Source: Collimonas arenae (lineage in GTDB: Bacteria > Pseudomonadota > Gammaproteobacteria > Burkholderiales > Burkholderiaceae_D). Taken from it: a stretch of 64,000 bases of DNA. Positions 1 to 9,396 of this stretch are shown here, piece by piece. The stretch covers positions 3,914,620 through 3,978,619 of the forward strand of contig NZ_CP013233.1 of NCBI RefSeq assembly GCF_001584165.1, given 5' to 3'. A program made the position numbers and the translations under genes. A model generated the notes under the pieces. That model was not told where the DNA came from. It was given only the letters and a program-made list of their open reading frames with translations, and searched no databases. How positions within the stretch are numbered: the stretch's first letter is position 1; every line of letters starts with the position of its first letter.

Positions 1-2
1 AC

Positions 3-149
3 CGGCCCTTTGTCGTCACGCCAGAAGGTACGCGCCTGTGCCGGCCATCCGAGCTGGTGCTGGATATCCTGTCATTGCCGCAAAAGGCTGCGTTTGCCAA
101 GGAAGATGGCGAGGTGGTGATCAACACGGAGGGACAGCGTGTCAAATAA
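3..149 (+). CDS. arsC: Arsenate reductase ArsC, C-terminal part only
   Basis: The window opens inside this gene; the last 48 codons are present, ending in TAA at 147-149. The translation contains [17 protein letters not shown] and KEDGEVVIN, which match the C-terminal end of glutaredoxin-linked ArsC enzymes. The RP(I/F)VVT and LCRPSE segments surround the arginine used in arsenate binding. These enzymes reduce arsenate to arsenite in the cytoplasm for efflux. The stop overlaps the start of arsH by 11 bases, so the two are translationally coupled in one arsenic operon that continues to the left of the window. The catalytic Cys lies outside the window. Confidence 0.85.
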   Translation, partial: RPFVVTPEGTRLCRPSELVLDILSLPQKAAFAKEDGEVVINTEGQRVK

Positions 150-861
150 TTTGCCTGATCTACCAAATATCGACGCCGACCTATTTCACACACCGTCTGC
201 GGCAGATTTTGCCAACGTCGCACGCTCAACGCACGCGCCCCGCTTCCTGCTGCTGTATGGCTCCCTGCGTGAAAAATCTTATAGTCGCCTGCTGACGATG
301 GAAGCGGCGCGTCTGTTGAAAGAAATGGGCGGGGAGGTCAGAATATTTGATCCGCACGGCTTGCCGCTGCCCGATGGAGAACCGGAACACCATCCCAAAG
401 TCCTGGAGTTGAGAGACCTGGCGCAATGGGCCGAAGGCATGGTCTGGACCTCGCCCGAGCGGCATGGTGCCATGACCGGCATCATGAAGGCGCAGATCGA
501 CTGGATTCCGCTATCCCTCGGTGCGGTACGGCCGACGCAAGGCAAAACACTGGCAGTGATGGAGGTATCCGGCGGATCGCAATCATTCAACGCGGTCAAT
601 CAAATGCGTATTCTCGGCCGTTGGATGCGGATGATCACCATCCCCAACCAGTCGTCGGTTGCAAAGGCTTTTCTGGAATTTGATGATGCGGGCCGCATGA
701 AACCGTCTTCCTACTACGAGCGCGTCGTTGACGTGATGGAGGAGCTGTTCAAATTCACCCTGCTTACACGCGACGTTTCTTCTTTCCTTGTAGATCGCTA
801 CAGCGAACGCAAAGAAAGCGCGGAAGCATTAAGCAAGCGCGTCAATCAAAAAGTCATTTGA
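139..861 (+). CDS. arsH: ArsH, NADPH-dependent FMN reductase of arsenic resistance
   Basis: This 240-residue protein starts with GTG inside the end of arsC. It carries the flavodoxin-like phosphate-binding motif [10 protein letters not shown] at residues 41-50 and the [10 protein letters not shown] segment typical of ArsH. Family members bind FMN, are usually tetrameric, reduce quinones or azo compounds with NADPH, and in several bacteria oxidise trivalent organoarsenicals to less toxic pentavalent forms. Length is normal for the family. It is the last gene of the visible arsenic operon. The next gene is on the other strand. Confidence 0.93.
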   Translation: MSNNLPDLPNIDADLFHTPSAADFANVARSTHAPRFLLLYGSLREKSYSRLLTMEAARLLKEMGGEVRIFDPHGLPLPDGEPEHHPKVLELRDLAQWAEGMVWTSPERHGAMTGIMKAQIDWIPLSLGAVRPTQGKTLAVMEVSGGSQSFNAVNQMRILGRWMRMITIPNQSSVAKAFLEFDDAGRMKPSSYYERVVDVMEELFKFTLLTRDVSSFLVDRYSERKESAEALSKRVNQKVI

Positions 862-940
862 GTTTGACTCATTCGACCGCCACGTATCTGCCTCGGGTTG
901 CACGATCCGTTGCCATTCCACGCAATCAAGGGCAACTCTT

Positions 941-1846
941 TTATTGGTCGGCGGACGCCTTGATAAAATCGATGAACGCGCGCAACGGAGCTGGCACGAG
1001 GCGTCGTCCGGGATAGTAAAGAAACGGCCCCGAAAAGCGCGGCCACCACGATTCGAGTACAGGTTCAAGTGCGCCGCTATCAAGATGGGGACGCAGCCAG
1101 TCCTCGAAGAGATAAACAATACCGCTGCCGCCGATCGCCGCTTCAACGGCGAGATCCGCGCCGCCGCCAGCCTGTACGATCAGCGGCCCGGTCGGATCAA
1201 CGCGCAATACCTCTCCCTTCCGCTCAAACTCCCACGCCGGCATTGATCCGCTGGAAAAGCGGCCGCGCAGACAAGCATGGTCGAGCAGTTCGCGAGGGTG
1301 TTTCGGTCGGCCACGCCGATCAAGGTAAGCGCTGGACGCGGCGGTGGCAAAACGCTGGACACGCGGTCCGATCGGCACCGCGATCATGTCTTGCTCCAGC
1401 CTTTCATCGTAGCGAATGCCGGCGTCGCATCCGGCCGCGATGACGTCAACGAAACTGTCTTCGGCGATGATATCTAGCTGAATGTCGGGATAGGCGGCGA
1501 GAAACGGCGGTACGATGCTGCCCAACACCAGCCGCGCGGCACTGACCGGCACATTCAGACGCAAGGTGCCGGCTGGCCTGTCGCGAAAACCGTTCACCAC
1601 GTCCAGTGCTGCCTCCATCTCGCTCAACGCCGGGCTGAGCCGCGCCAGCAAACCCTCGCCGGCTTCGGTCGGCACGACGCTGCGCGTGGTGCGATTGAAC
1701 AGCCTCACACCAAGCTGCGCCTCTAGGCGCCGCACCGCCTCGCTGAGCGCGGATGCACTGCCTCCGCTTGCGCGCGCGCCGTCACGAAAGCCTTTGGCAC
1801 GCGCCACCACGACAAAGGCGTTGAGATCCCCCAGATCAACCTTCAT
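941..1846 (-). CDS. LysR-family transcriptional regulator next to an aldo/keto reductase
   Basis: The protein has an N-terminal winged helix-turn-helix (about residues 4-62, with GSASALSEAVRRLEAQLG and the RTTRSVVPTEAG wing) and a C-terminal LysR substrate-binding domain. I chose the ATG at 1846 because GAGGGG lies about 7 bases upstream and it gives the usual LysR N-terminus (MKVDLGDLNAF). An 11-residue longer frame exists. It is transcribed divergently from the reductase gene at 1961, so it is probably its local regulator; this is inferred from arrangement only. The ligand is unknown. Length of 301 residues is normal. Confidence 0.9.
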   Translation of the reverse strand: MKVDLGDLNAFVVVARAKGFRDGARASGGSASALSEAVRRLEAQLGVRLFNRTTRSVVPTEAGEGLLARLSPALSEMEAALDVVNGFRDRPAGTLRLNVPVSAARLVLGSIVPPFLAAYPDIQLDIIAEDSFVDVIAAGCDAGIRYDERLEQDMIAVPIGPRVQRFATAASSAYLDRRGRPKHPRELLDHACLRGRFSSGSMPAWEFERKGEVLRVDPTGPLIVQAGGGADLAVEAAIGGSGIVYLFEDWLRPHLDSGALEPVLESWWPRFSGPFLYYPGRRLVPAPLRAFIDFIKASADQ

Positions 1847-1886
1847 TTGTTCGCCCCTCAACTGTTCGAAAATCAGCACAACCCGT

Positions 1887-1902
1887 ATTGATTGTAGCCA
1901 AT
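1887..1902. promoter_or_regulatory. Possible LysR operator between divergent genes
   Basis: ATTG-N8-CAAT forms a dyad in the 114-base gap between the LysR gene and the aldo/keto reductase. It contains the T-N11-A spacing typical of LysR sites. Only pattern and position support it. Confidence 0.35.
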
Positions 1903-1960
1903 TATCGTGTAAGTGGAAAACGCCTACTATGAATCATCTTTCATTTACAGGAACTGAATC

Positions 1961-2839
1961 ATGTCTCATATCGAACAATCCGGCAGCTTCGCACTGGGCA
2001 GTCATACCGTAAGCCGACTCGGCTATGGCGCCATGCAGCTTGCAGGGCCTGGCGTATTCGGCCCTCCCAAGGATCGTGATACGGCATTGGCCGTATTGCG
2101 CGAAGCCGTCGCACGCGGCGTGGATCACATCGACACCAGCGATTTCTACGGCCCTCACATCACCAACCAACTGATCCGCGAGGCGTTGCATCCCTATCGA
2201 GACGATCTCCTCATCGTCACCAAGATCAGCGCCAGGCGTGGCGACGATGGTTCCTGGATTCCGGCAATGTCGCGCGAAGAACTGATCCAGGCAGTCCATG
2301 ACAACCTGCGCAATCTTGGCCTGGATGTGCTCGATGTGGTTAACCTTCGCAGCATGCTCGGCATCCACGGACCTGTCGAAGGCTCAATCGAAGAGCCGCT
2401 CACGGTTCTGGCCGAACTGCAGCGTCAGGGGCTGGTGCGCCACATCGGGCTGAGTAACGTCACGCCGAGGCAGATCGCGCAAGGACGCCGTATCTGCGAG
2501 ATCGTTTGCGTGCAAAACCATTACAACCTGGCGCATCGGGAAGACGACGCCCTGATCGAAGAGCTTGCCCGAGACGACATCGCCTACGTACCTTTTTTCC
2601 CGCTCGGCGGTTTTACTCCGCTGCAGTCATTTACCTTGTCGGATGTGGCTGCGCGCCTTGGCGTTACCCCGATGCAAGTCGCGCTCGCCTGGCTGCTTCG
2701 CCGTGCGCCCAACATCCTTCTGATCCCGGGTACCTCGTCTGTCGCACACCTGCACGAGAATCTGGCGGCAGGCCAGTTGGTGTTGCCGGACGACGCGATG
2801 CAAGAATTGGAGCAAGTGGCGAGCATTAACGCTGCTTAA
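1961..2839 (+). CDS. pdxI: Aldo/keto reductase of the YdbC/PdxI type
   Basis: This 292-residue aldo/keto reductase has the fold signature RLGYGAMQLAGPGVFGPP at the start and the catalytic Asp58, Tyr63 (HIDTSDFYGPH) and Lys88 (VTKI). The usual active-site His is replaced by Asn128 in VVNLR, as in E. coli YdbC. Sequence resemblance to YdbC runs over the full length as I remember that protein. YdbC/PdxI reduces pyridoxal to pyridoxine with NADPH in vitamin B6 salvage; transferring that substrate here is an inference. The neighbouring divergent LysR gene may control it. A pdxH gene lies 19 kb away. Confidence 0.85.
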   Translation: MSHIEQSGSFALGSHTVSRLGYGAMQLAGPGVFGPPKDRDTALAVLREAVARGVDHIDTSDFYGPHITNQLIREALHPYRDDLLIVTKISARRGDDGSWIPAMSREELIQAVHDNLRNLGLDVLDVVNLRSMLGIHGPVEGSIEEPLTVLAELQRQGLVRHIGLSNVTPRQIAQGRRICEIVCVQNHYNLAHREDDALIEELARDDIAYVPFFPLGGFTPLQSFTLSDVAARLGVTPMQVALAWLLRRAPNILLIPGTSSVAHLHENLAAGQLVLPDDAMQELEQVASINAA

Positions 2840-3122
2840 CACACTTGCACGTGAGCATGGCACCGATGTCAGCGCAGTTGTATCCGCTCCCGGCGACAAC
2901 TGCGCAATCACGGTCACGATTTACTGCTTGTTTTCATGCGGTTTGCCAATGACTTCCGCATGCATTTGCGGTAAAGAGACAGTCCGAAACAATCATCAAC
3001 TATTCCGTATACAAACTTTCCACACAGACATAGAATCCTGCCCGTAGCAAGTGTTGCAGCGGCGTCTCAAGTCATTGTAAAGATGAAAATGCGGTCGTTC
3101 GATCAATTCTGGGAGTCTTCTT

Positions 3123-3935
3123 GTGAAGCGTTACACCGGTATATTTGCATGCGTTCTTGTCTATTCCATTGCCCTCGCGGGCACGCTATTGCCGGCGGCA
3201 GAAAGCCGCGCCGATTCGCTCGATGATATCCAGAGCCGACGCGCGGTCCGAGTTGCAGTGCCCAAGGATACCCCGCCGTTCGGTTCGGAAAATCCATACA
3301 AGACACTGGAAGGCTTCGATATCTCGATCGCCAAGATGGTCTCGCTGGAACTTGGCGTCAAGCTTGACATGGTGCCGCTGGCCAGTTCCGAACGCATTCC
3401 GCAGTTGTTGAACCATCATGTCGACCTGGTGATATCCAGTCTCGGTAAAAATCCCGAACGCCTGAAACAGATCGATTTCTCGCAAGCCTACGCCCCCTTC
3501 TATCTTGGCATCTTCGGCGCCCCTAACCTGGACGTCAAAAGCGCTGCGGGATTGGCCGGTAAAACGATAGCCGTACTCAAGGGTTCGATTGAAGAAACCG
3601 AGCTGACCAAGGTTGCCCCGCCGACCACGATCATCAAGCATTTCGACACCAGCCAGGATGTCGTCAAATCCTATCTGTCCGGCGAATCGAAACTACTGGC
3701 CGCGGGTAACGTGCTGATTGCCGCCTTTACCGAAAAGCAGGTGGAAGTGACGCAGTTGAAGATCGTGCTGAAGGATTCGCCTTGCTTTATCGGCGTCAAC
3801 AAAAACGAGCCGGCGCTGCTGGCCAAGGTCAACACCATGTTGACCCACATCAAACAGAACGGCGTGCTCAACATCAATGCCCAGCGTTGGTTCAAGGCAC
3901 CACTTCCGGACAGTGTGCTGCTGCACGTCGAATAA
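3123..3935 (+). CDS. Periplasmic solute-binding protein, polar amino acid family 3
   Basis: The 270-residue protein starts at GTG with GGGAG upstream. It has a signal peptide (hydrophobic residues about 7-25, cleavage near AESRADS) followed by the family-3 binding-protein core: VRVAVPKDTPPFG, GFDISIAKMVSLELG, and the hinge region KTIAVLKGSIEE. Such proteins bind amino acids or opines in the periplasm for an ABC importer. No permease or ATPase gene is adjacent, so it is an orphan that must use a transporter encoded elsewhere, or serves as a receptor. The ligand cannot be read from the sequence. A strong terminator follows at once. Confidence 0.88.
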   Translation: MKRYTGIFACVLVYSIALAGTLLPAAESRADSLDDIQSRRAVRVAVPKDTPPFGSENPYKTLEGFDISIAKMVSLELGVKLDMVPLASSERIPQLLNHHVDLVISSLGKNPERLKQIDFSQAYAPFYLGIFGAPNLDVKSAAGLAGKTIAVLKGSIEETELTKVAPPTTIIKHFDTSQDVVKSYLSGESKLLAAGNVLIAAFTEKQVEVTQLKIVLKDSPCFIGVNKNEPALLAKVNTMLTHIKQNGVLNINAQRWFKAPLPDSVLLHVE

Positions 3936-3968
3936 TCCGCCAAACGGCGTGATCCGACAGCAATAACA

Positions 3969-3994
3969 AGAGGCCCTGCAGCAGGGCCTCTTTT
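3969..3994 (+). terminator. Rho-independent terminator after the binding-protein gene
   Basis: A perfect 10-bp stem (AGAGGCCCTG / CAGGGCCTCT) with a 3-base loop is followed by TTTT, 33 bases after the stop codon. Confidence 0.9.
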
Positions 3995-4106
3995 CATTTG
4001 GCGACCTGATTGCCTATGATGGCCAAAGCATCGTCGATATGGGTATCATGTGCCGACAAGTATTACGCGACTAACTCAAATCATGTTTTCGAGGCGACAA
4101 GACTCA

Positions 4107-5471
4107 ATGAATACGTACGAAGCAATCCCCGTCGCACCCGCCAGCTTGCCTCCGCCATCGGTGAGTTTTCGGGAAGCCTTCAACTTCTGGCTCAAACTGG
4201 GATTCATCAGTTTCGGCGGACCAGCGGGCCAAATCGCCATCATGCATCAGGAACTGGTCGAGAACCGCCGCTGGATTTCAGAACGGCGCTTCCTGCACGC
4301 GTTGAATTACTGCATGGTGCTACCCGGCCCCGAGGCACAACAACTCGCCACCTACATCGGCTGGTTGATGCATCGCACCTGGGGCGGCATCGTCGCCGGT
4401 GCGCTATTCGTGCTGCCTTCGCTGCTGATCCTCATTGGACTTTCCTGGCTGTATATTGCTTTCGGTAACTTGCCGCTAGTTGCTGGCCTGTTTTACGGTA
4501 TTAAACCGGCGGTCACGGCCATCGTGCTACAAGCCGCCCACAGGATAGGCTCAAGGGCGCTCAAGAACAGCGCATTGTGGGCAATTGCCGCAGCCTCGTT
4601 CGTCGCCATTTTTACGCTTGATGTGCCGTTTCCCGCCATCGTCGCCGTAGCTGCGTTGATAGGCTACGTCGGCGGCCGTATCGCACCGGATCGTTTCAAG
4701 ATCGGCGGAACTCACGGCAATTCCGAGAAATCATTTGGTCCAGCACTGATCGACGATGACACGCCGACACCCGAGCATGCCCGATTTCGCTGGCCCGGAT
4801 TGATCCGTATCGCAGTGGTCGGAAGCTTGCTATGGGCGGTTCCGATGGGCATGCTGGCCGCTCTTTATGGCTGGCACGGCGCGCTGACGCAGATGGGCTG
4901 GTTTTTCACCAAGGCCGCCTTGCTGACCTTTGGCGGCGCATATGCCGTGCTGCCTTATGTCTATCAAGGCGCGGTCGAACACTACAACTGGCTGACGCCG
5001 ACGCAAATGATCGATGGCCTGGCGCTCGGCGAAACCACGCCAGGACCGCTGATCATGGTGGTGGCGTTTGTCGGTTTCGTCGGCGCTTATGCAAAAGCCT
5101 TGTTCGGGCCGTACAGCCTTTTCCTGGCCGGTGCAGTGGCGGCAACCTTGGTAACCTGGTTCACCTTCCTGCCGTCTTTCCTGTTCATCCTGGCTGGCGG
5201 GCCGCTGATTGAAACCACCCACAACGACTTGAAATTTACCGCTCCACTCACGGCGATTACCGCCGCCGTAGTCGGCGTAATATTGAACCTGGCGGTGTTC
5301 TTCGGCTATCACGTACTTTGGCCGCAGGGTCTCGGCGCTCACTTCGACTGGATATCTGCGTTGATCGCATTAGTCGCCGCGATTGCGCTGTTCCGCTACA
5401 AACGCAATGTGATTCATGTGATCGCGGGCTGCGCACTGGCGGGGCTGACACTGAAGCTGTTGCTGGCGTGA
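4107..5471 (+). CDS. chrA: Chromate transporter ChrA, two-domain form
   Basis: ChrA proteins are inner-membrane antiporters that expel chromate. Two homologous CHR halves are visible: FGGPAGQIAIMH with LPGPEAQQLATYIGW in the first, and FGGAYAVLPYVYQGAV with LGETTPGPLIMVVAFVGF in the second. Around ten to twelve hydrophobic segments fill the rest. I chose ATG 4107 (MNTYEAIP), with GAGG 12 bases upstream; an in-frame ATG at 4050 would add 19 residues but has no clear ribosome site. Length of 454 residues is usual for long-chain CHR proteins. No chrB regulator is adjacent. Confidence 0.9.
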   Translation: MNTYEAIPVAPASLPPPSVSFREAFNFWLKLGFISFGGPAGQIAIMHQELVENRRWISERRFLHALNYCMVLPGPEAQQLATYIGWLMHRTWGGIVAGALFVLPSLLILIGLSWLYIAFGNLPLVAGLFYGIKPAVTAIVLQAAHRIGSRALKNSALWAIAAASFVAIFTLDVPFPAIVAVAALIGYVGGRIAPDRFKIGGTHGNSEKSFGPALIDDDTPTPEHARFRWPGLIRIAVVGSLLWAVPMGMLAALYGWHGALTQMGWFFTKAALLTFGGAYAVLPYVYQGAVEHYNWLTPTQMIDGLALGETTPGPLIMVVAFVGFVGAYAKALFGPYSLFLAGAVAATLVTWFTFLPSFLFILAGGPLIETTHNDLKFTAPLTAITAAVVGVILNLAVFFGYHVLWPQGLGAHFDWISALIALVAAIALFRYKRNVIHVIAGCALAGLTLKLLLA

Positions 5472-5546
5472 CGCGAATCTCGCAAGCGCCTGCCGCAGAT
5501 GTGATAAGTTCAGCAATCAATACGCAATTTAGCAGGGAAAAATATT

Positions 5547-5873
5547 ATGCCAACCGCACGTCTGAATGGTGAACTCATCACCGACTGGGAAAGTTTTCAC
5601 ACCGTATCCGCAGAAGTATTCGGTTTCCCCGAATTTTACGGCCGCAACATGAACGCCTGGATCGATTGCCTCAGTTATCTGCGCGACGAAGACGGCATGA
5701 GCAAATTCCGGCTGCGGGAAAACGAGGTGCTCGATATTGAAGTGCAGCACAGCGAAAAATTGCGCCAGAACGCGCCTGAGATTGTCGAGACGCTGGAATT
5801 TTGCATCGACGATATCAATGACCGCTATGCTGATTACGGCGAAGCGCCAGCGCTGAAACTGACGCTGCGCTAA
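5547..5873 (+). CDS. Barstar-family protein (RNase inhibitor-like), orphan
   Basis: This 108-residue acidic protein resembles barstar-family inhibitors: it has the start-of-domain ITDWESFHTVSAEVFGFPEFYG and the family signature YGRNMNAWIDCLSYL around residues 31-45. Barstar binds and blocks the ribonuclease barnase in the cytoplasm. No barnase-like toxin gene is visible within the window, so it may be a chromosomal orphan immunity protein or have another partner. It sits 76 bases after chrA and is convergent with the phosphodiesterase gene. Confidence 0.8.
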   Translation: MPTARLNGELITDWESFHTVSAEVFGFPEFYGRNMNAWIDCLSYLRDEDGMSKFRLRENEVLDIEVQHSEKLRQNAPEIVETLEFCIDDINDRYADYGEAPALKLTLR

Positions 5874-5882
5874 TCCCCCTGT

Positions 5883-6701
5883 TCAATCGATAAGATCGTC
5901 GCCATCGTAAAACGGATAAGGTCCATCAAACTCGCCGACATACGCGGTGTGACTGATCAATCCCGACTCTGCGTCCCATAGATGCAACTGGAACGCCGGC
6001 GGTTCCATCACGAATTGCGACGCCGCCTGCGGACTGAGATCGAGCATCACTTGATGCGCTACACCGGGGCAAGTCGATGCGATGGTGCCGCCGAACCGTA
6101 CCTGAATGGAGCGATGCAAGTGGCCGCACAGAATCCGCTCCACTTGTGGATGGCGGCGCACCACATCCGCCAGAGCCTGCGGATTTTCCAGACCAATCTT
6201 GTCCATGTGACCGATGCCGGTATGGAACGGTGGGTGGTGCATCACGATCACGGTCGGCCGGTCCGGCTGCATCTGCAATACCCGATCCAGCCACACTAGG
6301 CTGGCAGGCGCCAGAGCGCCGTTGCTGGCCCGTGGAATGACGCTATCCAGCGCAACGATGCGCAACGGGTGATCGTCGATCACGTATTCGATTCGTTCAC
6401 CGCCCTGCTGCAGATATGCATGATCGGGAAACGCTGCGCGCAATGCCTCGCGTTCATCGTGATTGCCCGGCAAAAGATAAAAAGGCATCGACAGCGGTTG
6501 CAGCAATTGGCGCAGGAATGCGTACTCTTCCGGCAAACCGAAATCGACCAGGTCGCCGGTCAGCACCACCGCATCCGGCCGCTGTCGCAACTGGTTGACC
6601 TGGGCCACGCAACGCCGCAGGCTTTCTGCCGTGTCGACGATGCGGTACGACTTCTTGCCATGCGCCTTGATGTGCAAATCGGAAATCTGGCAAAGAATCA
6701 T
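5883..6701 (-). CDS. Metallophosphoesterase (GpdQ/CpdA-like phosphodiesterase), last gene of ABC operon
   Basis: The 272-residue protein has all calcineurin-type metal motifs: Asp8-x-His10, GD50, GN80HD, H155-H156 and GH194LH196. This set matches class III cyclic-nucleotide or glycerophosphodiester phosphodiesterases (CpdA, GpdQ). It has no signal peptide, so it should act in the cytoplasm. Its start overlaps the stop of the ABC ATPase gene (ATGA-type overlap), tying it to an importer. That suggests it hydrolyses an imported phosphodiester such as a glycerophosphodiester; the substrate is inferred from context only. Confidence 0.88.
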   Translation of the reverse strand: MILCQISDLHIKAHGKKSYRIVDTAESLRRCVAQVNQLRQRPDAVVLTGDLVDFGLPEEYAFLRQLLQPLSMPFYLLPGNHDEREALRAAFPDHAYLQQGGERIEYVIDDHPLRIVALDSVIPRASNGALAPASLVWLDRVLQMQPDRPTVIVMHHPPFHTGIGHMDKIGLENPQALADVVRRHPQVERILCGHLHRSIQVRFGGTIASTCPGVAHQVMLDLSPQAASQFVMEPPAFQLHLWDAESGLISHTAYVGEFDGPYPFYDGDDLID

Positions 6702-7759
6702 GCCGGCACTCCTTCACCAAAATGCAGCAGCGCATGTTGTGGCACGCGCAATGCAATCCGCTCTCCAATCTGCCAGGATACACGTTTGCCGGTCTCGACG
6801 ATGACGGGCTGTTCGGCCCCGACATCGATTACCAGACGTGTCCTGTCGCCCAGGAAAAAGGTCGACAACACAGCACCCTGCATGTCCGCTGCGTCCATGC
6901 TATCTGTGACGACCTCGACGTCTTCCGGCCGAAACATCAGCGTCGCCGTACTCTCTGCTGAAGCTCCGCTGAACGGCAGCGCACCACCGGAAAATCGCAG
7001 TTGACCATCTTGCGCAGTGCCGGTCACCCGGTTCATCGTACCGATGAAATCGGCGACAAAATGAGTGGCAGGCCGGTAATAGATATCTCGCGGACTACCG
7101 ATCTGCGCGATCTTGCCGCGTTCCATCACCACCACTCTGTCGCCCAGCGCCATGGCCTCGCTCTGGTCATGCGTCACATAGATCGCGGTGATGCCAAGCT
7201 TGCGCAGCAACTGGTTCAGATCGGCGCGCAGGGTTTCACGCAACTTGGCGTCCAGCGCCGTCAACGGCTCGTCCAGCAGCAATACCCGCGGTTCGACAGC
7301 CAGTGCTCGCGCCAGCGCAACCCGTTGCTTCTGTCCGCCGGACAGTTGATCGATGCGGCGCTGACCCAGTCCTTGCAAGTGCACCATCTCCAGCAACGTC
7401 TCGATTTTGGCGAGACGCTCCGCAGCTGGAATTTTGCGGATCTTCAAGCCATAGGCGATGTTTTCTCCCACCGTCATGTTCGGAAACAACGCGTAATTCT
7501 GGAACACCATGCCAACGCCGCGGCGCTCGATCGGCAAGGCCGTCACATCCTCGCCACCAAACAGAACGCGGCCGCCGGCATCGGGAAATTCCAGTCCTGC
7601 AATCATGCGCAAAGTGGTGGTCTTGCCGCAGCCGGACGGTCCCAGCAGCACGACGGTTTCGCCTGGCTGGATTTCCAGATCCAACGGCTGCAGTGCCTGC
7701 GCACCGTTGGGAAAGGTCTTGCCGCATTGGACTAATTGAATGGAAACGGCATTCTTCAT
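6698..7759 (-). CDS. ABC transporter ATP-binding protein (Fe3+/polyamine/phosphonate type)
   Basis: This nucleotide-binding subunit shows Walker A GPSGCGKTT (residues 40-48), signature LSGGQ (139-143), Walker B LLLDE (160-164) and switch His197, then a C-terminal TOBE-like extension (about 240-353). I chose ATG 7759 because it overlaps the permease stop as ATGA; the frame stays open 36 bases further upstream. It belongs to the group that powers uptake of ferric ions, spermidine or putrescine, and 2-aminoethylphosphonate, all with two separate permeases and a family-6-like binding protein, as seen here. Confidence 0.93.
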   Translation of the reverse strand: MKNAVSIQLVQCGKTFPNGAQALQPLDLEIQPGETVVLLGPSGCGKTTTLRMIAGLEFPDAGGRVLFGGEDVTALPIERRGVGMVFQNYALFPNMTVGENIAYGLKIRKIPAAERLAKIETLLEMVHLQGLGQRRIDQLSGGQKQRVALARALAVEPRVLLLDEPLTALDAKLRETLRADLNQLLRKLGITAIYVTHDQSEAMALGDRVVVMERGKIAQIGSPRDIYYRPATHFVADFIGTMNRVTGTAQDGQLRFSGGALPFSGASAESTATLMFRPEDVEVVTDSMDAADMQGAVLSTFFLGDRTRLVIDVGAEQPVIVETGKRVSWQIGERIALRVPQHALLHFGEGVPA

Positions 7760-8559
7760 AAACGGACTCTTGATTGTGTAGTGTGCGTCACCCATTGCAT
7801 GGCGATCAGCAAAGGAATGATCATCAGGAAAAAAATCAACGTGTAAGCGGAGCCGACTTCGAGCCGCATCGACGCATAGCTGTCGGCGAGGCCGACCGGC
7901 AAGGTCATTGTCAGCGGCGTATGCAGCATCCAGGTGATATTGAATTCGCCAATCGACAAGGTCACCACCATCAGCGCACCGGCCAGGATGCCCGAGAATA
8001 CGTTGGGAATCACCACGCCGAAAAAGCGCTGTCCCAGTCCTGCACCAAGGCTGGCAGCCGCTTCCTCCAGCACCGATAATTGCGACGACTGCATCACCGC
8101 CAGCACCGGCCGTACCATGAACGGCAGGGTAAACAACACATGCCCAACCAGGATGAACAACGCGCTGCTGCGGAATTCCCGATACTGGCCGTAAGCCATG
8201 ATCAAGGCCAGCGCCGTGGCCAGTCCTGGCACCGCCACCGGCATCATCAGCAGTTCCTCAATCGCACGCGCCAGGCGGCTATTGCCGCCCTGATAGCGTG
8301 CCAGCATGTATGCCAACGGCACGCCGGCAATCGTGGTGACGACCAGGCAAGCCAGCGCAATTGCAATCGAACGCCAGATAGTCAGCTGATACGTATCCCA
8401 GACCTGCCCTACCCAGCGCAGCGTGAATCCGCTCGACAGGCCGACGAAAAAATTATCGGTAATTCCGGCCAGCATCGACAACACAATCGGCACGATCAGG
8501 AACGCACACACCAACAGGGTGAACGCCAATTGTACATAAAAACGGAAAGAGTGCTTCAT
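7756..8559 (-). CDS. ABC transporter permease, second subunit
   Basis: The 267-residue protein has about six membrane segments and the ATPase-coupling EAA loop (EEAAASLGAGLGQRFFGVVIP region, about residues 171-191). It overlaps both neighbours by 4 bases (stop/start overlaps), so the operon is tightly coupled. Similarity is to PotC/ThiP/PhnV-like permeases. It forms the inner-membrane channel with the product of the next upstream gene. Confidence 0.9.
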   Translation of the reverse strand: MKHSFRFYVQLAFTLLVCAFLIVPIVLSMLAGITDNFFVGLSSGFTLRWVGQVWDTYQLTIWRSIAIALACLVVTTIAGVPLAYMLARYQGGNSRLARAIEELLMMPVAVPGLATALALIMAYGQYREFRSSALFILVGHVLFTLPFMVRPVLAVMQSSQLSVLEEAAASLGAGLGQRFFGVVIPNVFSGILAGALMVVTLSIGEFNITWMLHTPLTMTLPVGLADSYASMRLEVGSAYTLIFFLMIIPLLIAMQWVTHTTQSRVRL

Positions 8560-9394
8560 GCTGCGGCTCCTGCTGCACTACCCGACCATGAGCGCGCCAC
8601 GGCCAGCACCAGCCAGGTCACCGCGCCCAGTACAATCGACAGTGCCGCCGCCATCGAGAAGTTGGCGTAGCTGGTAAATTCGTTATAGATCGCCATCGGT
8701 AATACATCAATATTGGTCGCCAGCGTGAAGGCGGTGCCAAACGCACCGACGCTAGTCGCAAAGCAAATCGCGCCTGACGAAATCAAGGCGGGCGACAAGG
8801 CCGGCATCACCACATCGGTAAAAATGCGCAGAGGATTGGCGCCGAGTGATCGTGCCGCTTCCTCCAGCGCCGGATCGAGCTTTTCTGCCGCCGCCATCAC
8901 GGTCAGGATCACGCGTGGAATTGAAAAATAGAGATAGCCGAGAAACAGGCCACCAAGCGAATACGCGAACACCCACGCATCGCGAAACAGCCAGTTGCTG
9001 ACCACGCCGATCAAGCCTTGGCGTCCGGCCAACATGATCACCATGAAGCCAACCACAACACCGGGAAACGCCAGCGGGAAAGTCAGCATCGACAACAGAA
9101 TCGCTTTGCCCGGAAAGCGATTACGCTGCAGGAACAACCCCACCAGCGAGGCAATCAGCAGCGTCGCCACAGTGACCGCTGCCGATAACAACAGCGTCGA
9201 TAGCAGGCTCATGAAATAGTGATGATTGGTCAGCACTGCGAGATAGGCAGCGGCGCCGCTAGGCCCGCTTGCTCCCACCTCGACCAGGCGCAGCATTGGC
9301 AGCAGCCAGAACGCCAGGAACAGCGTCAGGCCGGGCGCCGCAAACAACAGATAAATCTGGCGCCCGGCTGCGCTCGCCGTTTTGATACACGCAT
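8556..9394 (-). CDS. ABC transporter permease, first subunit (start region probably frameshifted)
   Basis: The body of the protein is a clear permease with six membrane segments and an EAA loop (EEAARSLGANPLRIFTDVVMP region). Its start is a problem. In the open frame the only ATG near the N-terminus (9482) lies 86 bases inside the binding-protein gene. An ATG at 9394, two bases past the binding-protein stop, is in a different frame. If one base were missing from the TTTT run at 9380-9383, translation would begin MRVSKTASAAGRQIYLL and join the permease frame, giving 279 residues. I prefer this reading because other genes here show the same kind of single-base loss. Confidence 0.8.
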
Positions 9395-9396
9395 CT

